A stretch of 64,000 nt of DNA from Zanthoxylum bungeanum. Taxonomy: Eukaryota > Streptophyta > Magnoliopsida > Sapindales > Rutaceae. The position numbers and the translations under genes are program-made. The stretch is from assembly GCA_019454045.1 (NCBI GenBank), contig SKCR01025344.1, positions 1-64,000 on the forward strand, given 5' to 3'. Below the pieces are notes generated by a model. It worked only from the letters and a program-made list of their open reading frames with translations, searched no databases and was not told the DNA's origin. Positions 22,148 through 35,322 of the stretch are shown piece after piece. Positions within the stretch are counted from its first letter, which is position 1. Every line of letters starts with the position of its first letter.

Positions 22148-24047
22148 GGCTGAAAAAATAATAAACGCACATTCAATATTCATTCGTCGCATATTAAAAT
22201 TGTCAAACATTTAGGCATAAAATTAAACATGATGCATGATCAATGTATAATGAATTAGAAACCAAAAAAAATTACTATGCCACAGTTATCTATCATCCCA
22301 CAAATAAGTGCCGCCGTAGGGTAGGTGAAGTATTTGCATGATAGATTGAGACATTCTCAATTGATTAATATATCTGAAATAACTCTTATTCCTATATTAA
22401 TCAACTACCGTTATCTTGATCAAGGAAGCTTTGATTAACAACTTAATCATTCCTTTGTGAGTGTGACCCATTATTTCGGAACCCTTGGACTTAACTAGTG
22501 AAGTGTCATTGTAGGGTAGGTCAAATCACCATATACATCTAGAGTCTCTATCATTTCGGAATCCAAACCTGATATTGACCCAAAAAGGAACACCATCTGT
22601 AGGGTGACGAAAGCAAAGCCGTCTTGAGGCGCCTATTGAATCTCACGTTTCTGGATAACAATGGAGATCGCGGGATATATTGTGGTATACCCCTCTCCCA
22701 CTCACTATTTTGAAGTTTAAGGTTTCTATCTCACTATTTTCTAATGTATTAAGATTATGCTTGGCTAAAACATATCTTTATTAATACTAGTGGATTATTA
22801 GTGATCTAACTAATTTTATTCACTAATACTTATTAGTCTCTACTAATCATTAACTTAATTAAACTAATTTAATCAAGTTTGCTTAAGTAATCTAATTAAT
22901 TTTAACAATTAAAATATTAGTTCACTTATAGGTTTTAAAATTTTAAATTCAACTAATGGACTATATGTCATAAACAATTTAATAGATAAAAGTACGTTAT
23001 TACTCAAAAGGTACGTGGAATTGTATCCCGAGTGCAAACCAAATTACCGTCCATTCGGAAGCGGCTATGGAATTTATATCCGGGTTTCCATCCGATATAT
23101 ACAAAGAAAATAATGTACTCATAATGTCCATTTGTTCTTAAACTTGAATTCCTAATTTTTTAAACCTTAAAACCAATTAATCTTATTAATTCGTTTACAT
23201 GCATCTTATATTCTAATTTAACTTTTAAATTTACATAAAATCATATTTTATAACTTGAATATCATGCATGTCTACATGTTATGGCATGTGAAAATGCAAG
23301 AGTAGGCACCCTAGGCTATATGACATGTTAATAAATAATTTAAAACATATATATGCCCAGGTCTGGGCTAAAAACATTCGCGTAGCATTCTCCAGGCGTT
23401 CAAACATTTTCCAGGTAGTAGCAAAACATTTGAGTTTCGTTTTACTGGCGTTCGAACGCAATCAGTCTGGTGTCAAAACACTGGTACTTTATTAACTCCG
23501 TTCCGGAGCTTCCGGAGTCCGTTTTGGTCCCCGGTTTTTTCTACGGACTCTTAACGGAATGAAGTTTCACATACATACATAAATTACGTTAACCGAGCTC
23601 TTATTTTTTTTAAAAAATAGTAATCTAATTAGTACAATAAATCCAAGGCATCCTTTGGTCTTCAAATCTTGCTCAATGGTATGTTGAGTTCTTCGCGGAA
23701 TAGGTTCGTAATGAGTCCTTCGCGACATCGGCTCCTCCAAGTTACAAATGGAGTTACAAAATGGACTTATCACAAAAGAAATGAACTTACAACACTTGAA
23801 AGAATATGACCTTATGGTCTTACATTTCCAATACTAAAAATAAGAGCCGGAAAAATTAACGATCAACGCAATACATTCATCACATGAATCAAAGTAAACA
23901 TTCATCACATGAACATTAAAAACCATTCATCTCATGAATCTAATTGTGCCTACTCATCACAACATGCATAATAATAATTTATATCTAATATAAATTATTA
24001 AAACTTAAACTTAAAAGAGAAAGGTTAAGAAAACTTTTCAACCTTAA
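22148..24047 (-). other. E2 leader, about 1.9 kb
   Basis: Long untranslated region between the primer site and gag. It includes several GTAGGGT strings (near 22320, 22515, 22600), an AT-rich middle, and the 100-bp module at 23001-23102 that recurs in element E8. A CGTTCGAACGC palindrome lies at 23449-23459. Short ORFs at 23279-23773 are not credible. It is unusually long for a copia leader and may hold an old insertion. Confidence 0.6.
23001..23102. repeat. module shared with E8 (copy 1)
   Basis: About four fifths of positions match 43652-43750 in a by-eye alignment, with TACCGTCCATTCGGA and GGGTTTCCATCC identical. The flanks on both sides do not match obviously. Confidence 0.75.
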
Positions 24048-24060
24048 GCTCTTGATGCCA
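24048..24060 (-). promoter_or_regulatory. E2 primer binding site (variant Met)
   Basis: The minus strand reads TGGCATCAAGAGC, one change and one extra A from TGGTATCAGAGC. It sits two bases inside the 5' LTR. Confidence 0.8.
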
Positions 24061-24062
24061 AT

Positions 24063-26027
24063 TGTAGGAAACGACTTTCCTTAGTGCGGCGGAAGTTGCT
24101 TGTGGTGGCACGGGTCCGGTATGGATCTTCAAAATTTTCTTTGCCTTCTCGCTTTTGTTGTAGTAGCCAAGATCAATCCTTTGGTGTCCAACACTTAGAT
24201 CAACCACTCGATCTTCCGACTATGACTCGAAACCAACAAACCGAAGTGTGGGCTTCACTCACAAAGATTAAACCTCTAAACTATTTAGAGATTTAGGATG
24301 TCACAATGGTGTTTGGCTCTTTGGAATTTCAAATACTCTCACAACACTTGTGAATATTGAAGTTGTTCTCTCTTTCTCTCAAATTTTTTCTCACAACAAT
24401 TGTGTAAATGTTTGCAAAATGTTAACCTTAGGAAGTGAGAGAAATGGTAGTGAATATATTCTCTTACACAAGCCAACTAACCTTGTCATTAAGCATCTAA
24501 TGCTTTCTTGCAATGGCCAACAAAAAAATGTGAATGCCATACCAAAGCATAAGAAATGTTAAGCTAAAGACAATGGCTTTGTCATTAAGCATTCAATGCT
24601 TTTTTTCAATGGCAAACACATAAATGTGGAGCCCATACCAAAGCATAAAATGCATTAGCTAATGACAAAACTATTAGGTGTATCTAAGCCACATAATAGA
24701 CATAATTGCTTGGATGACATGGTAAGCCATATGGCTTTTTCTCCAATGGTAAATAAAAATCAATATATTAATAATGATTTATTTACCATCAATTATGTTG
24801 TAGTAATTATCTCATAATTATTACTAACTTGATTATCTCATAATCAAAGAATTCTAGAAAACATTAAGTTAAACTAATTTAACATAGTTTTCATTTGTGA
24901 CAATAAATATTATTAATCTTATTAATAATATATAAATAAATATAATGTGAGCATATAATTAGACAATCTAATTATATTAGGTTTGCTACAGTTAATCGAG
25001 CTAGCACGGAAACAAAATGGACCTACGGTTCCGAGCTCCAATAATTCTGAAATATTAATTAAACTCTTTAATCAAATATTTCGAATTATTAACTCCGCGT
25101 TATTCCACTAAAAACTCGAAGTTGAACTCCTGTTACTGTATATGGATTAAATAAACCGAATATTTTTGGTGTCCATCGATATAGTCATTACATATGGATA
25201 TAGCCCTTCACGAATATCTCATAAATAGAGCCGGGTTATAAGTCCATTAAACCCCTCTAAATATTTTGTCTCTTAAGCACCATTGATTTTATAATGAACA
25301 ATTAATTCATAACAATTATGAATATAAAATTCTTTCTATTAGTAATAGAAAAGTTGAGCGCTCAAATTGTTCAAGTCCCGAATCAACTCTTAAAAGAGAT
25401 ATTCATCTACTTCTCGTAAGAATGAGTGAATTCCATATCTATGTAAAACGTTCCTAGCTACATACCAAATCATATCCCCAAAATACGTAGTTATTGGCTG
25501 GGAATGCAACACCAACCTCACCATAGTAAATCAAAGGACATAACCTGTCATGCAGGAGTTCGTAGTACACTCAAGATTAAGATCGAATCCATATATGACC
25601 ATCTATTAGATAAAATAAATTTCTTTGGTTAACGGATATTAAAAGAAATTTGTATTTATCTGAGTTCAGTACTACATGATCTAATCATACAAGGTGCCTC
25701 CATTCCCATGTCACTACATGAACGATCCTGGATCAAGGTCGTCATACAAATATAGAATGGACCGCAGCTATAGATAAACCATAAACAAAGTACCCTATTT
25801 GTTTGCTCTATATGGACTATTTAGATTACTAACTTCAGACTTAAATCCTCTTGTGCATCAAACATACACTAAGTCTGAAGGTACAATAGTAATCAAGGTA
25901 AACAAGACAATTGGACAATATACGATTTAAATCAAACAACTTTGATAAAATGAATAATGCATTTATTATTATTACAATAATCAATTCCATTTAGAATACA
26001 TGAAGCTCTAGGACATAAATCCTAACA
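24063..26027 (-). repeat. E2 5' LTR
   Basis: 1,965 bp, starting TGTTAGGATTT on the minus strand at 26027, with target copy CCTGA at 26028-26032. A 313-bp piece of this LTR (25339-25651) is repeated at 36085-36397 in the patchwork region. Confidence 0.95.
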
Positions 26028-26032
26028 CCTGA

Positions 26033-26235
26033 CCACCGTGATTTTGGCTTCCATGGAAATAGTTTCAAGCTTGATTTGTTTAACGATACTCGCTGCCCTG
26101 GTTCTAGTTGTATGCGCACTAACTTATCATCATGTCTCTTCTTGGCCTTTTCTTTGTACAGTTTAGCATTCTCAAAAGGCTGTATGTGAAATTCCTCCAA
26201 TTTTTTGAGCTGGTGGAACTGTTTCTCTTCTGTTG
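26033..26235 (-). pseudogene. G2 integrase C-terminal piece
   Basis: The minus strand reads FHQLKKLEEFHIQPFENAKLY, KEKAKKRHDDKLVRI and PGQRVSLNKSSLKLFPWKPKSRWSG. This is the region after the integrase core of Athila/Tat pol that leads into GPF, now at 16212 beyond E2. It is joined without a stop to the post-protease linker, so the whole RT to integrase-core block has been deleted with the frame kept at the joint. Confidence 0.82.
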
Positions 26236-26797
26236 CTTGTAGTGCAAGAATAGGCTTCTTCAGTACGCAATACGTTTTATCTTCAGGTTCCATAGACAGT
26301 TTGTCAGTAGAACTTTGCATTGCATTGGAGTTCTGGATGGTTCTATGTATCACATCAAGTCTGAAACATTCCTCCTACTTTTCATCATCCGGGAAATTCA
26401 TGGCTTTGAAAACATTGAATGTTACTTCTTGGTCCAATACCCTCATGGTTAGTTTTTCTTTTTGTACATCAATAATGGTTCGACCTGTAGCCAAGAATGG
26501 TCTCCCGAGGATGATTGACACATCTTCATCTTCCTCCATATCATGGACAATAAAATCTACTGGGAAAATAAATTTGTCAACCTTGACCAGCACATCTTCA
26601 ACTACACCTCTCGAAAATACGAGCATTCTATCAGCAAGTTGTAGAGAGACTGAGGTAGGCATTGTTTCTCCAATCTGTAGATTCCTATAAATAGAAAAAG
26701 GCATTAAGTTAACACTTGCACCAAAGTCACATAAAGTATTACCAAAGTCATGTTCTCTTATGGTGCAAGGAACAGTGAAACTGCCAGGATCTTTCAA
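26236..26797 (-). pseudogene. G2 aspartic protease and linker
   Basis: The open stretch 26797-26375 carries PGSFTVPCTIREHDFGNTLCD, then the active site as DFGASVNLMPFS (usual DLGAS, here Leu to Phe), VSLQLADRMLVFSRGVVEDV, IVHDMEEDEDVSIILGRPFLAT and LTMRVLDQEVTFNVFKAMNFP. This is a nearly complete Athila/Tat retropepsin. A TAG after NFPDDEK (near 26373) is followed in frame by EECFRLDVIHRTIQ, the usual linker. The 26683-26400 part is among the better-preserved gypsy coding DNA here. Confidence 0.88.
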
Positions 26798-27186
26798 CTT
26801 TAGGGGAAGCTTCCTCTGGATGATAGCGCTTCATTTTTCTAATAATGCTACTGTCTCGTAATCTCTCAATCTCCGTTTTCGTGAAAGATTGTCTTTCATG
26901 AATTTCACATAGTTGGGCATTTGTTCCAAAGCTTCTACAAACGGAATGTTGATATGCAGCTTTTTGAAGATCTCCAGGAATCGAGAAAACTGCTTGTCTA
27001 GTTTATTCTTCTGGAGACGCTGTGGAAAAGGTGGAGGTAGAGTGATCATTTCTTGATATTTTTCCTTTGCTTCTTTTTCCTCCATATGTGGAACTGCTTC
27101 ACAGCTTTCTTTTGGAACTTCCTCAACATTTGCCTTGACTCCAACATTTTTATTGATTTCAGTACCGCTTTTTAAAATGATGGCAT
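26798..27186 (-). pseudogene. G2 gag C-terminal part, cut by E5
   Basis: The minus strand reads ITLPPPFPQRLQKNKLDKQF, RFLEIFKKLHINIPFVEALEQ and MPNYVKFMKDNLSRKRRL, the end of Athila/Tat gag before protease. It equals the 880-1000 part of G1. The reading is cut at 27186 by the LTR tip of E5. The rest of gag should lie beyond the far end of E5, outside the window. Confidence 0.85.
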
Positions 27187-27882
27187 TGTTAGACAATTAT
27201 GACCCATATCGTCACTATTTGTAAAAGACATTGTGGTTTTTGTACAAATTAACTATGTAGCAATGGAAATTGCATTTTATCATTTTGTAATTTGATTACT
27301 TAAATATATAAATGATAAAAGTCCTTATGATTAGTTCCAGATTATAAGATATGAGACAATATCAATCCATAAAGGTTTAATCATTAAATATCCCTAGTTG
27401 TATTATTATCGAGACTGGACATTGATAATACGGAATAGACTAGTATTGCACTTGTGCATGTTATGGAAGCGTAACGGCATAGTTCTCATATATTTAAGTA
27501 TTGGATACTTATGCAAGTGTGATAGGAGGTTGTGTTTACCGATGGTACGGAAACAGCTTCGCTCTGGATAGACCCCGCGGAATCCCATTGGTAGTATGAC
27601 TATGTGTCTATGGGAATACGCATCAGGGTAGGTGTGTTTGGTCTTAACTTGAGACTTGCATTGCTAGTACTTGCGACAATCAATACGCTTTGGTTTTGGT
27701 CGTCCAGGACTTTAATAGGTTCTATGTACGCCTCTTCTAGGTTTATTGAGAATCATAGTGTATTGGGTGTGATGTCAAGATGGAAGTATCACTTCAGTCA
27801 TATGGAGATGATGATCACGCAGGGATACAGAATGGGTACTCTAATTGGTTGCAACCATCGGGATAATATGACATGGCCATGA
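27187..27882 (+). repeat. E5 5' LTR part A
   Basis: Starts TGTTAGACAATTATGACCCA and matches 61725 onward. It is cut at 27882 by E4, whose target copy CATGA is 27878-27882. A second, start-truncated copy (27243-27882 only) is at 36685-37324. Confidence 0.9.
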
Positions 27883-29539
27883 TGTTGGTTTCTATTAAGG
27901 TCCCAAGATCAATTATAAGTATGAATCAAGTGCGAATACACATCGAAGAAGTTGCGGAATACTCACATCGATCGGTTGAGCGACGCGGAGGCAAAAAACT
28001 TTCAGATTCTGCCTCTTGACAGTGAACTCGGCAGTGCAGATTTTGCTCACTGGTTTGGCCTTCGTTTGGGTCCATCGTCAAGCTCCGAACTTCGTCGAAC
28101 GGTTCCCGGCTCATGGGTGGACTTCCCTATCACCTTCGCATGTCTCGTAAGTGTACTAGCACTTGTGATTTTGCCACAAAATCACACTCTTTGCTTCCCT
28201 ATCTGCTCGGCAAAAAACAGAAGAAAACCCACTAGTTTGGGCGTAAGAAGAGGGAGAAAAGTGAGAAGGAGAGATGGTGTTCAATGTGTTTTTTTTGGCT
28301 AAAAGTGTATCCAATACCACTTATTTGATTTTCCAAAAATCAATTAATTGATTTCCAAAACCAAAAACAAATACCAAACATTTAAATATATTAAATGTCT
28401 ATCATGCCATCACATTTGAGTGTTTAACACTCCACCATCAACTTCCATCAAGTCACATCAATCAATCAATCAATGGTCACATCACTCAAAGTGACATGAT
28501 TTGACGCTTGATGTGACGCTAGATGCGACTAGCGATTTGACACTTGATTTGACGTGCCGCACTCGAATTTGAAATACAAATGCACTCATAAATAATCTCG
28601 GGCTCGGGTTCGCTAATTCTAAGACAAGGTTGGCCTCTAGCAAAGCGCCATGCCTTCCCAATTCTCTGGAAATATCCTTACAGGAATAAAGGATCTGTAT
28701 CAGGCATAGTATACGTAGTATTGCGTATTTCTGTTCAGTTTCGGATGATCACGTGCTAGGCCTAGGGCCGGAATTGTGTCTGCCCCGTACGAGACACTTG
28801 TCGAATGTCTGGTGACTAGTCTCTATAATCGGATAAACCTGACCTTATCATTTTATCCCGATAGCTGCAGCATTTAAGAGTACTAGTATCGTATCCTAGG
28901 TGACCATCATCTCCATATGACTGGAGTGACACTTCCGTCTTGACATCACACCCAACACACTCTGATTCTCAATATACCCAGTATTGGCGTACACAGAACC
29001 TGTTAAAGCCCTGGACGACCTCAACCAAAGTATATTGATTGTCGCAAGTATTAGCGGTGCAAGTCTCACGTTAAGACCAAATACACCTACCCTGATTTCG
29101 GACTTCCATAGACACATAGTCATACTACCAATGGAATTCCGATGGGGTCTATCCAAAACGAAGCTGTTTCCCGTAACATCGGTAAAACAGAACCTCCTAT
29201 TACACTTGCATGAGTATCTTATACCAAAATATATGAGAACTATGTCGTTGTTCCCTCACAACGCGCATAAGTGTAATACTAGTCTTTTATGTATTTATCG
29301 ATGTCCAATCTCGATAATACTCTGACTAGGGATATTTAATGATTTATCCTTCGTGGACTGATACTGTCTCATATCATTCTCCGTCCAGGAACAAATCATA
29401 GGGACCTCTCATCATTTATACATCTAGGTGATCTAATCACAAATGATAAGAGTGCAATCTCCTATGTCACATAGTTAATTTGTACAACAACACTATGATC
29501 TGTACAAATAGTGACGCTATGGGTCATAATTGTCCAACA
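27883..29539 (-). repeat. E4 3' LTR with a 423-bp deletion
   Basis: Plus strand TGTTGGTTTCTATT to GTCCAACA. Compared with the full-length copy 37325-39404 it lacks the bases equal to about 38062-38485. The joint is at 28620/28621, in the middle of an LTR palindrome. ORFs at 28896-29325 are LTR sequence. Confidence 0.9.
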
Positions 29540-29552
29540 ATCTCCCACTTGG
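29540..29552 (-). promoter_or_regulatory. E4 polypurine tract
   Basis: The minus strand reads AAGTGGGAGAT immediately before LTR tip TGTTGGACAATT. It is the same tract as in E1, E5 and E6. Confidence 0.8.
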
Positions 29553-32500
29553 CCTATAGCCAGTCACTCGAGTGTCTTACACCTGAACTATGTACGGTTG
29601 GCTCAAATTGCTGAGAAGTGCTTTCGTCAGCGGATTTGCATGATTATCGTCTGATGCGTTTTATTCGATCATCACATCACAACGATGTATAATCTGAACG
29701 AATCAGATGATTATTGAAGTATGTATCTGGATCGTTGATGAGACCATTAATTCTTTAGCATGTACTCGAGCCTAGCTCAGCTGCTAATAGAATTATATCT
29801 AATCTAATTAGATTTGTTTATCGACCCAAATGGCTTCTATTGTCGCTTCAGCTACAGTAATAACCCGCATTTGTTGTTTATACGGTAACAGTATCTTGCT
29901 TGGAAGATTTCCAGCTCACTGTACCGTTATTCAAACTGTATAGTATCGTCTGCGACTTGTAGTCGTTTTTATCGGTTTAGGAAACTTGCAGTAGTGATCC
30001 CAGTCACTTCAAGTTCTCCTTCTCCACAGACTAAAACAGCATCCTTAGTTCTCCAAGATACTAACGGATGTTCTTAATATCAATCCAGTGGCTATCACTC
30101 GGATTGGCCTGTTTGTGAATCATATGCTCAAAGCGTATGAGACACCAGGTAGCGTACATTTTTCAATGTACAATTCCACGGAGAATTTTCGAAAGCCAAG
30201 CTTTCGCCGATAGTTATTTTTATGGAAATATCATTTCCAAGAAATGACATATATTATCATTATTTTATAGGACAGCCACTGCCAGTGCGCTCCTACTAAC
30301 CCTCTTATATACATAAGAATCATTTCGTTTTGAATTAAATCATAAACTATTATGATTACATCAAAACGATAATTCCAAGAACTTATGCTTGCTTCAATCC
30401 AAACATGGATCAAATAACCTGCAAACCTTGTTTGCTTGTTATGGTACGACAAAACCGACAGGATGTTGTAAACATCCTCCTAAAGGTTTCCTTTTCAGGA
30501 AAGCGATTTTCCCGTTAAACTGTCATATTTCATAAATGAAACATGCAGCTTAAGCAAACATTATCCAAATGGATATACCGTGGCAACAGTTAAAAGATTG
30601 AATCCTAATCAACACAATGTTGATAACGATACATTTCCGCTACAAGCCTAGCTTAGTACGTTGGTATGTTTCCTTCCATGTACGTCTTCCTAGAAGACTT
30701 ATAGTACCAATAGGCATAATGCCTTGCGGTATATCAACTAGTATCCAAACTTGTTGATATACATGGAATCCATTTCGGACTCATGACACTTTGCCATAAT
30801 TAGGGAGTCGATACCTTGTATCACTTCCTCATACGTAGTCAGTTGGTATACCTCAAAAGATTAACATCTTATGAGGTGAGATCAGAAACCCATACCCCAG
30901 GTTGTTTTCCGACTCTCTCCGATCTACGCGGTTATTGTGTATACGAAGATTAATTGTATAGTTTCATCCCTGATGAACTATTTGTGTTCCATTAGGAATC
31001 GGTGCCTTGAACAGTATTACTCCGATTTTCATCGAGTTTTACTATACTCCCACTTACCACTGCATATCGGTATTCCTCTCAGGAAAACCGCATGGCGAGC
31101 AATAATCTAATTGTTCTCTTGTGAGATGTATAAGTACTATACTTTATTATCCCTAGGATAACCTACAATTGGCACTTATCCTATTTGGGTTTTAGTTTGG
31201 TATCATCCAAACATATGCCCAGCATACCCAAATTACCAGGAATGTGAAACTCGGTTTCTTTCCTGTTCATATCTAATATGAAATCTGTCAAACAGATTTT
31301 TATGGAACCTTATTCTAAATAAGTTCTGCACTGTTTATGTTTATCCGTTGAAGAAAATGGTAGCTCAGAGCGACATGATTAACCTTATCATGTCCAATAA
31401 AATTCGGTTTATCCATTTCGGACACACCGTCAACTTGAGGTGTTCCGAGAGGAGTCCTCTTTGAAAGAATACTTTACTCTTTCAAGTATATTAGAAACTT
31501 ATTGCTTAAGTATTTTCCATTACGGTCTTACCGTGACGGTATAATACTATAACCGATCTATTTGTCCATTTCGTGTCGAAACTATAAAAGTTTCTGATTT
31601 GTGTTCTTCAAAATAAACACATAACCCTAACGCGATGCCACATCCGTAAGGGTCACGAAATATTCATCTCCACATCTAGCCTAGCTAGAAATGGGCCCAC
31701 TTGCTTCACTATGAACTAGGACTAACAAATTGGTGGCTTTTACACTTTTACCAAGTAAATAGTGTTTTAGGCACTTTTCCCAATAAACTAGATTCGTAGA
31801 CTTTATTTGAATGGAATCAAATTAGTCCTAGTATCCACTCTTCAAAAGTGTGGATATACGAGTCTTGTTTAATTGTGTCCCAGACATCAATGCCACAATT
31901 AAGTTTCATCTGATCAAATCAGTTGAGCTATTTATTTTTCATAATATATATTTGAGACTTATTTATATTCAAAATATAAATTCTGTTATTCACATCTAAT
32001 GTATTTATCTCAATATCATCTTTATATAATAAAACACTTTAGTGTTCTAGAATATAAAGGTTCACCCGCAGCAGGTCAAACACTGATATAGAGATAATGT
32101 ATCTAGTCAAACTAGTCACATTATAACAGTTTCCTAATTTAGGTACACACCCGAGGGTAGTTCCTAAACTTAGGTATCTACGGTTAAAACAGCGACTTTC
32201 GTCCCGTTTCCAATTCGCAGATTAAATCTCAGATGAAGTCAGTATCCTGTTCAAAACAGATTTTGAACATCAATATATATTTATGTACCACACTAAGTAT
32301 TTAAAATCTAATTTTAATACTAGTAGTGAACATAATGTTGACAAACATATTTGAAGTCGGAGCCTTGCCTGTTCTTCAATTCCTTCATGTCTACTTTGTC
32401 CAAACGACAGTCACGCTTGCGCGATCCCGTTTGCCACATTTAGACAGACATTTTTGGGATATGTCATTTATCTTCCCAGAAGATTATAATGATTTTGCCT

Positions 32501-32600
32501 TTGCCAGTTTCAACACTCCAGAAGCCTTTGGCCAAGCCTTGGCCTTCTAGAATATCGAAGTAAGGTGCGCCTTACGCTACTTGCCTAATTGCAAACTTTG
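29553..32600 (-). pseudogene. E4 decayed gag-pol relic
   Basis: Nucleotide-level remains of copia pol on the minus strand, homologous to E6 56040-59050 and, more distantly, to E5 48500-51100. Traces are RNase H (29560-29990), RT (30240-30950, where the GLKQASRSWN block reads like WIEASISSWN at about 30370-30400), integrase (31300-31730) and protease (31990-32300). A ruined zinc knuckle lies at about 32400-32450 (a CGKR-like trace remains). The YVDD region is unrecognisable as protein. Many small deletions are shared with E6, so they predate the insertion of both. E4 keeps zinc-knuckle bases that E6 lacks. Confidence 0.8.
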
Positions 32601-35322
32601 ACTTTGTTTCCTTGAGAATAGTCATTAACTCTCCAAGGGTTATTATTGCAATTTTAGTACTTCTAAGATTCTAGGGATAGATTCTTTGAAGATCCTTCAA
32701 TTTCTTTATCATACTTTAAGGATCTAATCATTAGTTCTGATTCAGAAATTAAGGAGTCTACTGCGGTAAGTATAATGGATTAAGCACTTAACTTATCATC
32801 ACATAATCTTCCAAAGATTATGCTCTACTGTTTGCTCTACTGTTTGCTTAACTCCGAGATTATTTTATCAAATAAAATAACTTATTATTTTCCAGGACCA
32901 TCCTGAAATTATTATTCCCAATTTGAAAATTAAACCATTTAAATACATTTTCCCTAGGATTATGTATTAAACGTCAATCTTTCAATTTTATCTTGATTCT
33001 AATAGTAACTATTTAATCAACGATTTTGGTACTATTTATTATAATGATTACAATAGTCTAACTATTTAATCAACTATAATTTAATAGATTAAAATCAATA
33101 TATTGATTACTATAATCCAATTATAAAATCAATTATAAATGAATTGTTTGAATATATAGTCCAATTATTTATTAGAACAACATTTTAAATATTAGTCCAA
33201 CTATCATTTAATTTCTTTGACGTACTGATATTTGTTTGAGCGCGTATGGCGAGTAATTGAACGAGTATTGCAAATTCAATTCTTGCCTCCCACTAATTTT
33301 CGGTGAGCCTCTAACCCTCTGTCGAGTACTCGGGAAACCGCGTTTCCTAGTGGGCTAGGATCCCTTAAATATCACACAATCTTGACTTTGGCCAACAAAT
33401 TGTATGATAATTAACTAGGTAGATCTCTAAGATCAATTGGATCCAATCCCATTCCTAGATCCGGTAGGGGGACATCCAAGTCCGAAACATATATCTTATA
33501 TATGCCAATACATCCAATGTATTACCTAACTTTTTTCCTCTGAATCAACTAAGCCTTGGCTTTGGCACAACAAACTTAGTGATCCCAGTCAAGCGCGACC
33601 CATTGACCATCGAAAGCTTCGTAATCAATGTCGATAGACAAGAAGTGGTCTTGACATTGGCCAACAAACCACAACTTGGACAAGACACTGACATGTAATA
33701 AAGCTCTCGTGATTCAAACACATCTTCGACAGACAAAGGCCTTGACTTTGGCCAACAAACCAATGCCGTCTTAGATCTTGAGTGAGAATCACTCAATGGA
33801 AGGAAAAACGCTTAATATTGTTTGGGTTTTTTCGAGTGCAAATTGGCAACTAATTTATTATCTTTGTTAAGGTCTCATCATCATACACCCTTAAACATGC
33901 ATTCTAAATACATAATAAAGCGCGTATAAATAAAGTAATAATGATATGCAGATGGATACTTTACACAATGATCCTATATCAAATCTCTCCATTTCTCTCT
34001 CCCGCTAGCACAAGTATTTACTTCTACCTACGTTACACTACACTTCTAAAGAAACCTCTTTACATTGAGGGGAATAGTGAGAAGAGAATACAAAGAAATG
34101 AGAGGTAATAAGGCTGCACACGCAGGTCTAATTAATAAATCAAATTTATTACAACAATTTCTAAAATTGTCCCACCCATCTAATATCCATCCGATATACA
34201 TTATTCATGCATCGCAACCATGTATTCAGACAAGCATGTTATCAATCAATCTAATCAAATTAATTAATCTGATAATTAGTGATCATCCAATGTTAAACAA
34301 CGATTTGATTTTGTTCGAGTCAAACTCGTTTTTGCGAATAAGTACTCAAAGTACGAATTCTCGAATTAAATTAAACTACATAATTAAATCCAATTCAACA
34401 TGTATTTAATTCTAATTCGCTTATTTAATTCCAAATTAAATACTACACTTTAATAATGAACTTTTACGACTTAAATTCCAAATTTAATCGTTACGGGTCT
34501 CAAAGCTCGATTAACGTCCAACGTCAATTTAATTAAAGTCCAATGGGCTTGTAATTAATTTCTTGAGGCGTGGACTTTTGGTCAACTCGAATCAAACCGA
34601 ATAACCAAAATCCAATCCGGGAGTTACCCCATAAGCCCAAAAATCAATCTTGGCCCATTAGGCCCAATTAAACTTTAAAGGTCCATTAAGTCGCATTTGG
34701 GCTTTATGTATGCGGTTTTGGGCCCAATTGGATCCAATCCAATTTGCCTTAACCCAACTTTGTACAACAAATCCCAACAAGCCCAATTACAACATTAAAG
34801 GCCCAAATCCAATTTTAAGGCCCAATTGCAATTAAATCACAAAACCAAATTTCACAATTTAATTACCAAAGTGTATAACATGATTAATTACCCAAATTAA
34901 CATTTCTAAAACATCAATATACACAATTAATCATGCTCATTTTCATCATCACATGTCCAACACATTTTGATTAAAATCAAACCCAAACATGCTTCACAAA
35001 GTCTCGGCGAAGGAGGGGATTTTATATCCGATTTTCTTTCAATCAAATTAATCCCACAATCGACATTAAATCAACATCCTAATTGATTCTAACTCATCCA
35101 ATGAATTAAAAAATCAAAATTCCAAGTCTTATTAGGGCATTAGGCATTCGGCCATCACCAAATTTGGGGGAAAATTATTCCAAATCAATTTTCTTGAAAT
35201 TGATCCAATCAAACTTCAATTAAACATGTATTAAGCATACTCAAACATCCAATTCATTCAAATCATGCTCAAATACAAATTACCCAAATTTTAAGCCTTA
35301 AACTTTTTCATGCTCAAACCTT
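32601..35322 (-). other. E4 leader
   Basis: Untranslated leader, homologous to E6 53210-55750 and E5 40649-47859 without its insertions. It carries three copies of a TTGGCCAA-centred motif at 33381-33398, 33649-33667 and 33741-33758, a cluster of GGCCCA boxes at 34616-34812, and repeats of AGTTGGACTAT type near 33000-33200. The ORF at 34065-34409 is leader sequence, not a gene. Confidence 0.75.

Larger units (their letters stand above)
16218..26027 (-). mobile_element. complete Ty1/copia element E2 (minus strand)
   Basis: LTRs at 16218-18180 (3') and 24063-26027 (5') have TG/CA ends, with target duplication CCTGA at 16213-16217 and 26028-26032. In minus orientation each LTR starts TGTTAGGATTTATGTCC, a very common plant copia LTR tip. 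The order gag, protease, integrase, RT, RNase H, polypurine tract is complete. The coding regions carry stops and frameshifts. The element sits inside gypsy relic G2. Confidence 0.95.
15928..27186 (-). mobile_element. Ty3/gypsy relic G2, split by E2 and cut by E5
   Basis: Minus-strand order is gag end (27186-26798), protease (26797 to about 26375), linker, integrase C-terminal piece (about 26235-26033), E2 insertion, last part of pol (16212-16080), then a 3' region with GGGAGGTAACCC (plus 15993-16004), typical after Athila/Tat pol. The CCTGA target copies at 16213-16217 and 26028-26032 prove that the two pol pieces were once joined. RT, RNase H and the integrase core are missing by internal deletion. 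The gag start lies beyond the E5 insertion and outside the window. Confidence 0.82.

Noticed and set aside
27952..28302. 116-codon ORF, also at 35406-35783 and, in part, at 37426-37744
   Set aside because: All copies lie at the same place in E4-type LTRs. The frame differs between copies, so it is LTR sequence rather than a gene.
33545..33796. ORF of 83 codons, with a related one at 54932-55174
   Set aside because: Both lie over the TTGGCCAA motif region of the E4 and E6 leaders. Their frames reflect shared nucleotide sequence, and E5 does not keep the frame.
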